Source of the DNA: Alloascoidea africana
Taxonomy: Eukaryota > Ascomycota > Alloascoideomycetes > Alloascoideales > Alloascoideaceae
Assembly: GCA_030581615.1 (NCBI GenBank)
Contig: JAKTTT010000012.1
Coordinates: 186,001 to 250,000 of the forward strand
Length of the DNA: 64,000 nucleotides
Direction: 5' to 3'
The notes under the pieces are model-generated. The model saw nothing but the letters and a program-made list of their open reading frames with translations. It was not told the DNA's origin and did no database searches. Below, piece by piece: positions 9,873-19,492 of this stretch (within the stretch, counting starts at the first letter, position 1; every line of letters starts with the position of its first letter). The translations under genes and the position numbers were made by a program.

Positions 9873-10649
9873 ATGAAGTTTTCTGCCCTGACCATTACTA
9901 CTGTCTCTGCCTTTGTCGCGAGTGTAACAGCAGCTGATGCGCCCACAGTTATCGCCACAAACCCAGCTGCAGACACAGATGCTCCTGCCACCGTTGTTCC
10001 TTTGGCCCCTACAGTTATTGCAACAGCAGGATCAGAACAAGCAGATCATGATGCTGCTGTTGCTAGTGCGAACGCAGCCCTGTTGGTAGCTCAAGCATCT
10101 CTTGCCGTGGAACAGAATCTCTACGCTGCTTCAAATAGCGCTTCTTTTTTGGTTTACTTAGCCAACGGTGGCGTCACACTATCTGGATCTGAAGCATCCG
10201 CCGCAATCGCATCCGGGGAAGTGGTTGCATCCTCAGTGGCCTCTGAAGTCCAAGCTTCTGCCGAAGCTGGGACGCAAACTGGTGATAAGAAAACAGCTAC
10301 CGTTATCGGTACTACCCAGGACGGGACCGGCAAGGCCAAACCCACAGCTGCCTTGGCCACAGAGGGTGAAGGCGGTGATTCGGCCAAGACTTCGCCAGCC
10401 GCATCCGGAGAGGGTTCGGAGGATTCTGGAAAAAGCAATCAATCAGACTCTAGCTCCAGAAGAAGGTCTAAGACAGATGACGAATCAAGCGAAACCGAGT
10501 CCGAATCAAGTTCCGAGACATCGTCATCAGAGGCATCTGTTACTGATAGTGATTCTGGGGCCTTCGCTATTAAAGCCCCAATTTCCTATTCATCTACCAT
10601 CATTCTTCCAGCTGTACTGATTGCATTTTCTGTCCTTTTGGGTGTCTAA
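9873..10649 (+). CDS. GPI-anchored cell-wall or cell-surface protein
   Basis: A 258-residue protein with a clear signal peptide (residues 1-20, MKFSALTITTVSAFVASVTA). An Ala/Thr/Val-rich part follows, with the near-duplicate segments APTVIATNP and APTVIATAG. Next comes an Ala-rich helical region (about 60-130) and a Ser/Glu/Asp-rich stalk (about 165-230). The end is a hydrophobic tail (STIILPAVLIAFSVLLGV) with no residues after it, typical of a GPI attachment signal; the omega site probably lies in SDSGA. There are no cysteines and no catalytic domain. By architecture it is a mannoprotein of the wall or plasma membrane. Its exact role is unknown, and I recognise no named family. TATA and E-box elements suggest strong, regulated expression. 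Confidence 0.8.
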   Translation: MKFSALTITTVSAFVASVTAADAPTVIATNPAADTDAPATVVPLAPTVIATAGSEQADHDAAVASANAALLVAQASLAVEQNLYAASNSASFLVYLANGGVTLSGSEASAAIASGEVVASSVASEVQASAEAGTQTGDKKTATVIGTTQDGTGKAKPTAALATEGEGGDSAKTSPAASGEGSEDSGKSNQSDSSSRRRSKTDDESSETESESSSETSSSEASVTDSDSGAFAIKAPISYSSTIILPAVLIAFSVLLGV

Positions 10650-11149
10650 AAAGTCAACTTTCTCTTTATACTTTCTGTATTAAACCTTTTTGATTTGATT
10701 TCTTTCATCTTCAAGTTTAGGAGTACAAAACAACGTATATGAGCATTCTCATACGATGGATGGGATAATCTAAATTAATACAAATTTTTAATAAAATTGC
10801 ATTTTCAGCTTAGACTACTTCTTAAATGCTATTGGAATTTCACAACAATGTATCATGAGGAATCGCCATCATTTTGTTTTTGTAGTCTGATCTCTGATTT
10901 CAATTGGAAGTTTAAACTATTTACCTAAGTTTAGACCAGAGTGTTATAGTTTTGGTGTTCAGTAGTCACTTCAAAGTTTGTAATACTGAGCTTTATAATT
11001 CTTAGATATTCAAACCTCTAATAACATGCAGATACAGATTATAGTTTTGTTCCGCCGTGTACCCTAGATCCGTAAGTTAAGAAGAAATCGTCATTGAGAT
11101 AGGATCCTCACAATGCAAAACTAGGCGCAAGGGTTGGAAATTTAAACCC
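10650..11149. other. Intergenic region
   Basis: AT-rich 3' flank of the GPI gene running into a transposon relic. No gene or repeat is recognised. Confidence 0.5.
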
Positions 11150-11660
11150 GAAATGGTGCTAGGTAAAAGAAGGGAAAAAAGTATACGAAATAGTTGTGAA
11201 TAAGACTTTGGGAAATGGTAGTGGTTTGGTGATGATCTGTGGCTATCTGCTTTGGGTTGGAGTTAGGCCCAATTATAGGTTCAAGACATGTTGACAGTCA
11301 TTTACATCTATATTGTAAAATAAACGCTTGTCAGTTTTCTAGGGGTAGACGCCATTTTCCAGCAAGACAACAACTCACGCCATGAATAGAATACAAGAAT
11401 GTTTCAAACTAATGGATTTAAGGTACCGCAATGGTCAAATCAATTGACAGATTTAAAACCAATCACAAGTTTTGGCAGTTCTTAAATGCTAAGCTCGGTG
11501 AGAATTCTTTAAACACGAATTGACTTTTTTGGCAAACAATTCCAATCTCGTTTTATCACAAATTGATCAAGAGTATACCAAAGACAGTTGATGGTGTTTT
11601 ACGAGAAAATTGTTGAAGAGCTTAATATAGTTATAGGTTTTCATAATAAGTATCTTGTTC
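11150..11660 (+). mobile_element. Tc1/mariner transposase relic
   Basis: Broken plus-strand coding sequence matches the DDE core of Tc1/mariner transposases in order. A GG-S-LVMI-G stretch near 11210 (usual GGSVMVWGC) is followed at about 11356 by FSSKTTTHA-type sequence that in another frame reads FQQDNNSRH (usual FQQDNAPKHT). At about 11440 comes QLTDLKPIT-F (usual QSPDLNPIENLW). The tail ends near 11650 (usual DSMPRRVQAVI region). Several stops and frameshifts are present, so it is inactive. It aligns with the copy at about 56800-57530. I did not find terminal inverted repeats or a TA target duplication. Confidence 0.72.
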
Positions 11661-12319
11661 GACAGAAAAATGACCAAGTTCTCAAAACAAATACGAACTT
11701 GCTTGCATAAGCCATCACCTAACACCAAAAATACATCCATTTCACTATAGGGTTTAAATTTGGGCTAGCGGGCTACGAGATCCGACCCAAGCCGAATACC
11801 TTGTTATAGAAACAAACTGGATGGATTGCTCAGCAAAATAAAAACATTTGATCTTTCTGCGGGGCACAGTACTTGAATTGAAATTGGCCTTTGACTCTGG
11901 TTTTTGGCAGTTTCAAATCATACTTATAAAAAGATATCGTGGACCGGGAAAGCTTCAGTGGCCCCTGATTCTTTAATGCTCTATAAATATACAAGCGGTG
12001 ATTTGTTCGAAGGCTCTCGGTAAGCCAATTCGAAGATCCAACCCATGTTCGCTGAGAAACGTGAAGTTTCTAATAAAATCTTCTCTCGGAGCTATTTTGA
12101 GAACTTTGACGACTAGAATTTTCAAAACATCGTCGGTTCTGTTTTATCTTGTTTTCAATATGCTGATCTCTATATGCAGGGTTCAGCAATGCAGGGACTA
12201 GACCCTTTTGAACCTTCTCCACATTTATAAATATACTACTCTGGGGTCTCAAAATGTATTATAAAAGGCAGCTGAAGTTATCTCAAGTTTCTATCTCAGC
12301 ATAGAGAGACCATTAAAAC
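11661..12319. other. Promoter region of the secreted cysteine-rich protein
   Basis: AT-rich. A TATAAAA-type box lies at about 12258-12264, ~60 bp before the ATG at 12320, and another (CTATAAATATA) near 11980. No gene is supported here. Confidence 0.45.
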
Positions 12320-13339
12320 ATGTTGCTACAAACTTTATTCTATTCTTCATTTCTATCCAGCACTCTTGCTCTTCTGGAAAGAGAATTCACAACAATTGGA
12401 AATGACACTGAAACCTCATTTGTTGTTAAATTTACAAGTCCGTATTCAAACAACTCTTGCATCAATGGTTATCTCACTACTCAGTGGGTAAGCATTACCC
12501 AAGGTGATGATGAGGATCTGGAAAAAATGGAATACATTGCAGACTTGATTCAGTCACTCGAGGATGAAGAAAAGTATGAGCAAGCCGTGCTTGCCATCTC
12601 TGCTCTGGCTTTCTTAGGCGACGACGAAGCAATTAGCCTACTACAATCAGGCAATTTTGATTACTCCTCTGTAGGCGTTGCTGCCTTGGAATACACTAAC
12701 GGCGATGATCCAAATATAAACGATACTGATTCTTGCCTGGCCGAACTTGCTGGTTTTTATGATCTCGCTAGTAGCAGTGCGGGACAATCACATAAATTGA
12801 GAAAAAGAGAAAACGAAGAGTTAAACTTGGATTTGTTTAAAACTGAGTTGGCGTCTATTGGAAACTCCATTAACGACGAGGCAATACTAAACTCAGAATC
12901 TGGTACCGCAGTTGAGACAACAGATATTGATTTTGACGAAGAAAGCCTAGTCGATCCTCTATCTAACTCAATAGTTGTTGACGATGAACACTATGATTTA
13001 TCTCCTCTTCAGAAGCGCGCGACTATTCACTATAATGGAAAATGTGTTGGGAAAAATTTGGCTAAAAGAAACAAATGTAATCAGATCTACTCCAAGTATC
13101 TTTCCTATCAGTTCTACCCAAATAGAGCACTAAGGTACAAAGTAGGCAACTGCATATTTAGGAGTGCAAAGGCAGTCACTAATTCGGTCTTCGCTGCTGG
13201 CTCCCTCTTAACTATCTCTAACGGATGTGCTTATTACAAAGACGGCAAGTATGTTACTAGTGGGTGGACCATTAGAACTTCACAATACCCCAGAATGTGC
13301 ACTTCATCAAAAGATGCTTGTAAAAACCAAGCTGGCTAA
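12320..13339 (+). CDS. Secreted Kex2-processed prepro-protein with cysteine-rich C-terminal domain
   Basis: A 339-residue protein with a signal peptide (about 1-18). A long acidic pro-region follows, with two dibasic maturation sites: KLRKR at 159-163 and LQKR at 230-233. Cleavage at the second would release a 106-residue basic domain with six cysteines (242, 253, 278, 303, 327, 334), enough for three disulfides; a further LAKR lies at 247-250. Two more cysteines (47, 139) sit in the pro-region. This signal / pro / Kex2 / Cys-rich layout is that of yeast secreted effectors and killer-type proteins, but I recognise no named family, so the role is open. Adhesion, signalling or antagonism toward other cells are all possible. 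The gene looks intact, has its own TATA box, and is flanked by long non-coding DNA, as accessory genes often are. No dedicated immunity gene is visible beside it. Confidence 0.85.
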   Translation: MLLQTLFYSSFLSSTLALLEREFTTIGNDTETSFVVKFTSPYSNNSCINGYLTTQWVSITQGDDEDLEKMEYIADLIQSLEDEEKYEQAVLAISALAFLGDDEAISLLQSGNFDYSSVGVAALEYTNGDDPNINDTDSCLAELAGFYDLASSSAGQSHKLRKRENEELNLDLFKTELASIGNSINDEAILNSESGTAVETTDIDFDEESLVDPLSNSIVVDDEHYDLSPLQKRATIHYNGKCVGKNLAKRNKCNQIYSKYLSYQFYPNRALRYKVGNCIFRSAKAVTNSVFAAGSLLTISNGCAYYKDGKYVTSGWTIRTSQYPRMCTSSKDACKNQAG

Positions 13340-13354
13340 GAAACTTTTTAGTTT

Positions 13355-13510
13355 TGCTTTTGCATTTTGATTGATGAGATATGATATGCCATTTTTGCTG
13401 CTCATGACATTGCTTTGTGAGCTGAAAGTGTTGATATTGGAATTTTGCTTTACACCTTGATTGATGAGATATGACAATTTTGATGCTCACAATACTGCTA
13501 TGTGAGCTGA
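13355..13510. repeat. Two-copy imperfect tandem repeat in the 3' flank
   Basis: Two related units (13355-13424 and 13447-13510) share TTGATTGATGAGATATGA, an ATTTTTG/ATTTTGATGCTCA core, and end in TGTGAGCTGA. The period is about 90 bp. The pair begins 15 bp after the stop codon of the secreted protein gene, so it probably lies in its 3' UTR. Confidence 0.6.
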
Positions 13511-15797
13511 CTGATGTTAAAATAAAAAATATATGCAATATAATCTAAATTGGGGTTTTAAACAGACGTTCTTTGTAAAAATGTGTGATTCCTCGTGTGA
13601 TTCTTAACGTTGATGAGAGATTAAAACCTGAACTGGTGAATGTCCCGGAATGATAGTTAGCTGGCTTTTGCACAGTCTTCATTCCTAAGACTATGTATGA
13701 CAAGAAAATATTGTAAAGGGTTTAGGAAAACCCAGGACTCATCGATTCACCCAAATAGTTCGATGTTGGCAAACTTGGACCAACAACGCTAAGCAGTGAC
13801 AACCTAGTGAAATTTATCTGATGTGTTATTAGCCCTTAAGAGATTTCAAACTCTGCCTATGTCCATAGAATAAATCAAAGGAATTTTGCTTTTATTTTCT
13901 ACTCGCCTACTATTGACAATCATTTCTTTGCTGATTTGTTTCAGAAAAGAGCCTGAGCCAAGCCCAAAAATAAGAACTGGTAATGTTCATACCTTTTTGT
14001 TAGCAAAAACATAAAAATGGATTTCAAGAATCAGGGCATTGACACATCTCTCTTCTTCTGCCCTCAAAAATTCTGCAACCTTGGTTGAGAATGGTTTTTT
14101 TGGTTAGGAAATCCATACTTTTTCTTATAACAGCTAGCCCCCCTCCCTAGTGTTTATAATCAGAAAAAAATTGAGAATCTTTCAAAAGCCATTCTTGAAG
14201 TAAATGGCAGTTAACAAGATTGTTTAAGTTAATTGGCATTTGAATACCAAAGGAATTTTGGTTTTCCAGAGAAAACAGTTTATGACAGCCCCCACATGAA
14301 TGGCTATCAATTTTTCGTGAAGACTAATAGAATTTCCCCTTTCCTCTGTTTTTAATTCAACGACTTACAGCCAAATCCGATTGGTTTATAATTGCTTCGA
14401 AAAAATAGCTCTGTACCATATGAATTCAGATGGCACATAAGGCAGCAAGCATGTGAGGCTTGGCACAGAAATTAAGCGCACCAAGAGCGAAAAGAAGATT
14501 CCTAAGATCATTAATGGAACGACTTCACATATTCAATGTAGTGATTAAATCTAAGATCCCTTCTACGCATCAATAAATGCCCAAAATTGTTCATTAGACT
14601 CACTCGCTGAAGAGTTGTTGCCCAATCTCACGTATTTGTGCTTTTCATTCTTATCAATTGTTACAAACCAAAATCAGAGACAAATTAAATAAATGTTAGA
14701 TTCTCTCATTCATTTTTGGACTCAGATTCTTTTAGGGTATGCCCTGTGGGTTAAAGGGAGTTACTTATCGTAAATCATGATTCTCATACGCCTTGTATGT
14801 TAACGCCGATGCATCTTGACCTTTTTATCCCAGTTCAAGCAAATTGGTGATTCGCTGCTGGAATCAGCAGAGCTCAAATGATTGATACATCAGATATCGG
14901 AAAAAACGTAAGGCTGAAGATAGTTGAACCATAATATGGTGTCAGCCGAACAGTCATCCATTAGTTAGACTTGACATGCATATTCAGATCGAAGAATCGG
15001 CGAATAATTCTCAAGATTGGACCGTAGCTTTTAAACAAGTAAAGCAGGATTAACTTACTCCGTTTTGCCATAGCAACTTTTAGTGTAGTACGTGTTCCAA
15101 TTGGCGAGTCGTTCCCTATGAAACTCATGTATTCCCCTATTTTTTATATTGTCTTAAGGAAGAAAGACATATCTGTAACAAATTGTTAATAGAAGGTTCT
15201 GAGTAGGAACCTAGTTACTTGAAATCTTCCTTCTGTTTTGATCATAGAAACACTCTGAGCATATAACGAATAACATATTGTTGAATCTAGTTCGTGTGTT
15301 AACTACTTAATGGCTGAAAGCAGATCCATCCTACAGTTGTATGATAAGCTTTGACATTCAACTCTGAGTTTGAGATTACGACTGGAAACAGGGACCGGAC
15401 TTGACATTTGTAAAGCCAACATTTTTTTCAGAATCTAGAATGTTGTCTTACATTTAAAGACAGAGATGCTAGTACAAATATAGAGCAGGGTGTTTGAAAC
15501 CGACAATACTTAAACTTGTCTCTTTCGTTCATAGCTTATATACCGAAGACTACTGTTAAGGACATAGAAAATGGCGTGGCAAGTCATTTAGAATAAGGAT
15601 TGATAATTCTTTTCCCCCAAGGCGACCCTTTTTGTGTCTTAAAGTTTGAAGTTATTGTCAGAGACAATTTTTGCTCTAAATACTGCAACTTCAAATCCTA
15701 TAAATCTAACCTCTTTCGTTGTTTCACGAACCAGAAGTACACGCTAAGCGTCAAAACCTACATTCCTTCAGTTTTACTAAACACAAATAGATCAATA
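13511..15797. other. Long intergenic region, 2.3 kb
   Basis: No frame on either strand looks like a gene, and no tRNA or recognisable transposon is seen. The reading frame of the next gene is open back to 15600, but without an ATG before 15798. Confidence 0.5.
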
Positions 15798-17321
15798 ATG
15801 ACTTCAAAAGGTTCTAGTGGAAATGAGGCCTATGAGCTTGAAGAAAATTCCTCTCACAGGTCTTCTGGTCAAACTGACAAAGGCTTCAATCAGCTAGATC
15901 CAGCATACTATCTATCTATGGACGACCAAGACGATGCCATTGATCCAATTGAAGAGAAAAAATTGCTACGGAAAATTGATTTTATACTTTGCCCCATGAT
16001 GTGTCTTATTTTTGTGATTCAGTTCATGGACAAAATGGCTACAAACTACGCTTCGATTTTGGGCCTGAGGGAAGACTTAAAAATGACTGGCGACATGTAC
16101 ACCTGGTGTGGAACTTCCTTTTACATTGGTTATCTGTTTTTTTCGCTCCCTGGTTGTTTTATCTTACAAAAATTTCCAATCGGAAAGTGTCTTACAATTT
16201 ATCTTGTGCTATGGGGTATTCTCCTCATTGGCATGTGCTTTTCCAATTATGCTGGATTCCTAGCATGCCGAGTTCTCCTAGGAATGCTAGAGTCGTCAGT
16301 TAGTCCTGGATTTGTCCTTCTTACATCTCAGTGGTATAGAAGAGAAGAACAGACTTTGAGAACATCGTTTTGGATTTCAATGAACGGGCTTGCACAATTA
16401 CCTGCCTGTGGTATTGCTTACGGGCTCGCACAACATAAAGAAAACCTTTCAATTAGTGCTTGGAAAGTTCTTTTCATTCTTCTTGGTCTGCTATCGTTTT
16501 GCTTTGCTGTCGGCGTCTACTTTACTATCCCAGATTCCCCTTTAAACGCCAAATTCATGTCATACGAGGAGAAAAAACTAATAGTAAAAAGATTGAGAGC
16601 AAATCACCAGGGCATAGGCAACAAGATGTTTAAATGGGATCAATTTAAAGAGTCTTTTACTGATGTCAGGACCTATATTATGTTTATTTCAGGGTTTTCC
16701 CTTGAAATTCCAAATGGCGCACTCAGCAATTTTATTTCTATTGTCTTGTCCACTTCATTTGGATTTTCCACTATGAAGTCTTTCTTGATGCAAATGCCGG
16801 CTGGAACTATTGAGTTTTTTGGTTTGCTAGCACTCGGATTCTTTTGCCAATGGACCAATCAACGTATGCTGACGGGAGGCATATCCTTAGCTTTAGCTCT
16901 GATGGGATCAGCTATGCTAGCATTTGCACCCGAAAAGGGAGCCAGGCTGGCAGGATACTATATTCTTATGGTTGGACCAACTGGGTTAACCATCATGTTT
17001 TCAACACTCGCAGCTAATGTTGCTGGTCACACCAAAAAAGTCACTGTCAACGGAATTTACTTGATTGGATACTCTGTTGGAAATATCATTGGACCCCAGA
17101 TATTCAGAGCAAAAGATGCTCCACAATATCAGCCTGCAAAAACTGGCATAATGGCTTGTTATGCCGTTTCTTTAGTCTGCTTTCCGATAATGTTTTACAT
17201 CAACTGGAGAGAGAACAAACGCCGTGATCTTGAAGGAGAAGGCTACTATAGTCATGAAATGAAACTTTCCTTTGACGATCTCACTGATAAGAAGAATAAG
17301 GAGTTTAGATATTCTTTGTAA
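15798..17321 (+). CDS. MFS transporter, anion:cation symporter (Dal5/Tna1-like) family
   Basis: A 507-residue integral membrane protein with an acidic N-terminal cytosolic tail, 12 predicted membrane segments and a central loop (about residues 240-290). The segment KIDFILCPMMCLIFVIQFMD followed by Y-A-S-ILGLREDL and CRVLLGMLESSVSPGF is typical of the fungal allantoate permease group. That group imports allantoate, ureidosuccinate, nicotinate, vitamins or dipeptide-like anions. The end W-R-E-NKRRD also fits. I start it at the ATG 15798-15800, because the longer open frame has no upstream ATG and its translation is not transporter-like. The family is clear; the substrate cannot be read from sequence. 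It is convergent with the E2 gene at 17682. Confidence 0.9.
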   Translation: MTSKGSSGNEAYELEENSSHRSSGQTDKGFNQLDPAYYLSMDDQDDAIDPIEEKKLLRKIDFILCPMMCLIFVIQFMDKMATNYASILGLREDLKMTGDMYTWCGTSFYIGYLFFSLPGCFILQKFPIGKCLTIYLVLWGILLIGMCFSNYAGFLACRVLLGMLESSVSPGFVLLTSQWYRREEQTLRTSFWISMNGLAQLPACGIAYGLAQHKENLSISAWKVLFILLGLLSFCFAVGVYFTIPDSPLNAKFMSYEEKKLIVKRLRANHQGIGNKMFKWDQFKESFTDVRTYIMFISGFSLEIPNGALSNFISIVLSTSFGFSTMKSFLMQMPAGTIEFFGLLALGFFCQWTNQRMLTGGISLALALMGSAMLAFAPEKGARLAGYYILMVGPTGLTIMFSTLAANVAGHTKKVTVNGIYLIGYSVGNIIGPQIFRAKDAPQYQPAKTGIMACYAVSLVCFPIMFYINWRENKRRDLEGEGYYSHEMKLSFDDLTDKKNKEFRYSL

Positions 17322-17681
17322 AGAAGCTAGCAAACTTTCTTGATTATATGCTCTAATGATAACAGCGTAAAGATATGGCTTTTGAAAATTACTATTAAAA
17401 TAGCGCCGTATACTGCCCGACACTCTGATTAGGGACACGGCTTGAAGATTCTCTACATGCTCCTTCATTGCCAAGTAGTTTCTACCTGTGTTGTAAAGTA
17501 AAGTGCTCCATACATATGCAACAGTTGACTTAAAATGATCCGCCAGCTATAACCCTCCATAATGCTTATGTTTTTTTACCTTTCATTCAACAATTATTCC
17601 TGAATATCATATTATAAGAAAGATATGATGAGGTGAACATCTGGGCAGTCAATGGTTTGCCTCAGCACCCAGCACTAAGAC
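17322..17681. other. Convergent intergenic region
   Basis: A 360-bp shared 3' region. I looked here for a missing transmembrane exon of the neighbouring E2 gene and found no hydrophobic frame with a suitable acceptor. Confidence 0.5.
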
Positions 17682-18710
17682 TCAATCGATGGTGATAGTT
17701 TTTTGTCTCTTTCTCACACCAGAAACATCCGATTTATAATAAGACCCATTCGCACTTTTGCCTTCCACAATTAATATATCCTCATCACCAGAGTTGACAA
17801 TGTCCTCATCATCGTCTATTGCGATAGTTACCCTGTCGTCATCTTCAATTTCAATATTGTTGGAAACTCTTTTCATTCCATGTGAAATTGAAGACATTTC
17901 TCTGCTAGTCTCTGATAATTGTGCACTTTTGACGGGCGTTAATGGCCATCTTGAGCCTGATCCTGATCCTGATAATGCCTGTAAATTTGGAAAGATCGAT
18001 GGCGTGGTAACATCTTCATTCTGGTGTATCTGCGTATTGTGAAGGATTTGGTTATGGTAGGCTCCCATGCGAGACACAGGATTTTGGACAGGGCGAGTAT
18101 GCCCATTGATGCTAAGTAGCAATCCGTTATTGTTATGGGTTGCAGGTTTCGCATTTTGAGAAACGTCCCTAGGTATATTAATTGTTCTAGCGCTGTGAGG
18201 AGGGATACTCTGTGAAATTGATTTCAAGTTTTCTTCAACTAATCCCGGAAACTCCTCTTTAAAGATTGCACATTCATTATTCCAAATCTTTGAGTTTCTA
18301 GCAAACGCTCTTTTTTGTTCATTAGAAACTGAGGTGAGGGCACCAGTAGAAGGATCTGAACTGGTCATAAAACTTGAAAGTCCCAGAAGTATTGTTGAAA
18401 CGCTCCAAGCTGGATTCCAAGTTTCTGGATGAAAATCGGAAATCGAAAGACAAAGCTTCCTATTTGTCTGAAACCTCCCGTTTGGCGTAGTCATCTTTAT
18501 GGAAGGTGGCTTGAATGGGTAATTTGGAGGAAACTGCAGCTCTCCCAAGTACTGTCCGCCAGCATATGGAGAATTTGGTGCACCATCTATTACGTAGTAC
18601 CAAGTTAAAATATTGGATTCTTTAGGATGAGCAATTATCAGTGGTGGCGGATCTTCGCAGAATTTTTTGTACTCGCGAGAGAGACGAATCTGAGCGCTTT
18701 TGGTAGCCAT
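17682..18710 (-). CDS. Ubc6-type ubiquitin-conjugating enzyme (E2) lacking a tail anchor
   Basis: A 342-residue E2. The UBC fold occupies residues ~4-165, with PPNYPFKPPSIKM, the Ubc6-type active site TPNGRFQTNRKLCLSISDFHPETWNP and catalytic Cys87, the same position as in Saccharomyces Ubc6. Ubc6 (UBE2J class) works in ER-associated degradation and is normally held in the ER membrane by a C-terminal hydrophobic anchor. Here the C-terminal ~170 residues are polar and disordered. They end in acidic clusters with hydrophobic cores (RVTIAIDDDED, DEDILIVEG), a basic patch (RKRQK) and KTITID; no hydrophobic segment of anchor length is present. This argues for a soluble, possibly nuclear relative. 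A second genuine anchored Ubc6 may exist elsewhere. The E2 class is certain; location and partners are inference. Confidence 0.9.
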   Translation of the reverse strand: MATKSAQIRLSREYKKFCEDPPPLIIAHPKESNILTWYYVIDGAPNSPYAGGQYLGELQFPPNYPFKPPSIKMTTPNGRFQTNRKLCLSISDFHPETWNPAWSVSTILLGLSSFMTSSDPSTGALTSVSNEQKRAFARNSKIWNNECAIFKEEFPGLVEENLKSISQSIPPHSARTINIPRDVSQNAKPATHNNNGLLLSINGHTRPVQNPVSRMGAYHNQILHNTQIHQNEDVTTPSIFPNLQALSGSGSGSRWPLTPVKSAQLSETSREMSSISHGMKRVSNNIEIEDDDRVTIAIDDDEDIVNSGDEDILIVEGKSANGSYYKSDVSGVRKRQKTITID

Positions 18711-18763
18711 TACCTTGTAACAAACTTGGAAGAGGTGAGAAACACAAAAAGCTCAGGTGGTAA

Positions 18764-18777
18764 TTACCCGGACGCGT
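18764..18777 (-). promoter_or_regulatory. Reb1-type site next to an MCB element
   Basis: TTACCCGG (18764-18771) is directly followed by ACGCGT (18772-18777), 54-67 bp upstream of the E2 start. ACGCGT is the MBF/MCB element of G1/S genes in yeasts. Motifs are seen; regulation is inferred. Confidence 0.4.
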
Positions 18778-19157
18778 GTTTGTGTTTTCAACCCACCAGC
18801 TGTTAACGCAATTATCCGTGCATACATTTAAAAGGTTATTGCTAAAGCGAAGAAACTAGTGTTCAGCATGAAAAGGAGAAACTGAGATCAAATGAGATTC
18901 ATAACCGAACTACAGAAGGATTTCAATCTCTTTCCCACAACCTTGACTATTTGTTCATCAGGGCATATTTCTTTTTTCTGTCGACAGCTTTTCATCCTTT
19001 TTGACAAGTGTCAATCGTGCTTCTAAGAAGTGTGCGTTTTGCAACTCCTGGATTCAAACTTTATCACTGGGAACTGTTTCTGGTTCCTAGTTGACCTTAC
19101 AATCATTTATGGTAATCGAATTTAAGACTTCTTACTTTAGATATAATAGGGGAAATC
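18778..19157. other. Intergenic region
   Basis: Upstream DNA of the E2 gene with no supported gene. Confidence 0.4.
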
Positions 19158-19492
19158 ATGGAACCGATTGATAGAGGTAATGCAAATACAGAACATGACG
19201 AGCCAGAGAACTTCTAACACTTGTCTCACAATTATTTTCAGGTAGATGGAGTATTATCAATGCTTTGATGAAGAAGATGGATCGGCTGATCCTCGAAGTG
19301 TACAGAAGGATTCTGTGCAATCTGGAACCTTCATGGTCTATCATCTACCGAATACGCAACGGAGCAGAACGCCTGGCCAGAGTTGATTCAATCCAGATAT
19401 TGTTTATGAGCACCGACGCTTCTTGTACATTTCTATCGTTTTATCAGTTTTTGCTACGGAATTTGCTTCTGAGAATAAAAGAGAAGGATTAA
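19158..19492 (+). CDS. Tentative small spliced gene, unknown product
   Basis: ATG at 19158 opens a 19-nt exon (19158-19176). A candidate 65-nt intron (19177-19241) has an unusual GTAATG donor but a good branch box (TTCTAAC) and acceptor (ATTTTCAG). Exon 2 (19242-19492) keeps the frame to a stop, giving 89 residues with phase and length in agreement. The predicted product is basic and helical (RWSIINALMKKMDRLILEVYRR near the N-terminus); I do not recognise it. A competing frame over the same DNA, read from ATG 19253, also looks protein-like but carries one in-frame TGA. So this could be a real small gene, a pseudogene, or a chance combination. Confidence 0.28.

Noticed and set aside
10168-10620. 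150-codon alternative frame within the GPI protein gene
   Set aside because: Pro/Gln/Arg-rich shadow without ATG context or motif. The other frame has a signal peptide and GPI tail.
15600-15797. N-terminal extension of the ACS transporter
   Set aside because: The open extension has no ATG, and its translation does not resemble transporter N-termini.
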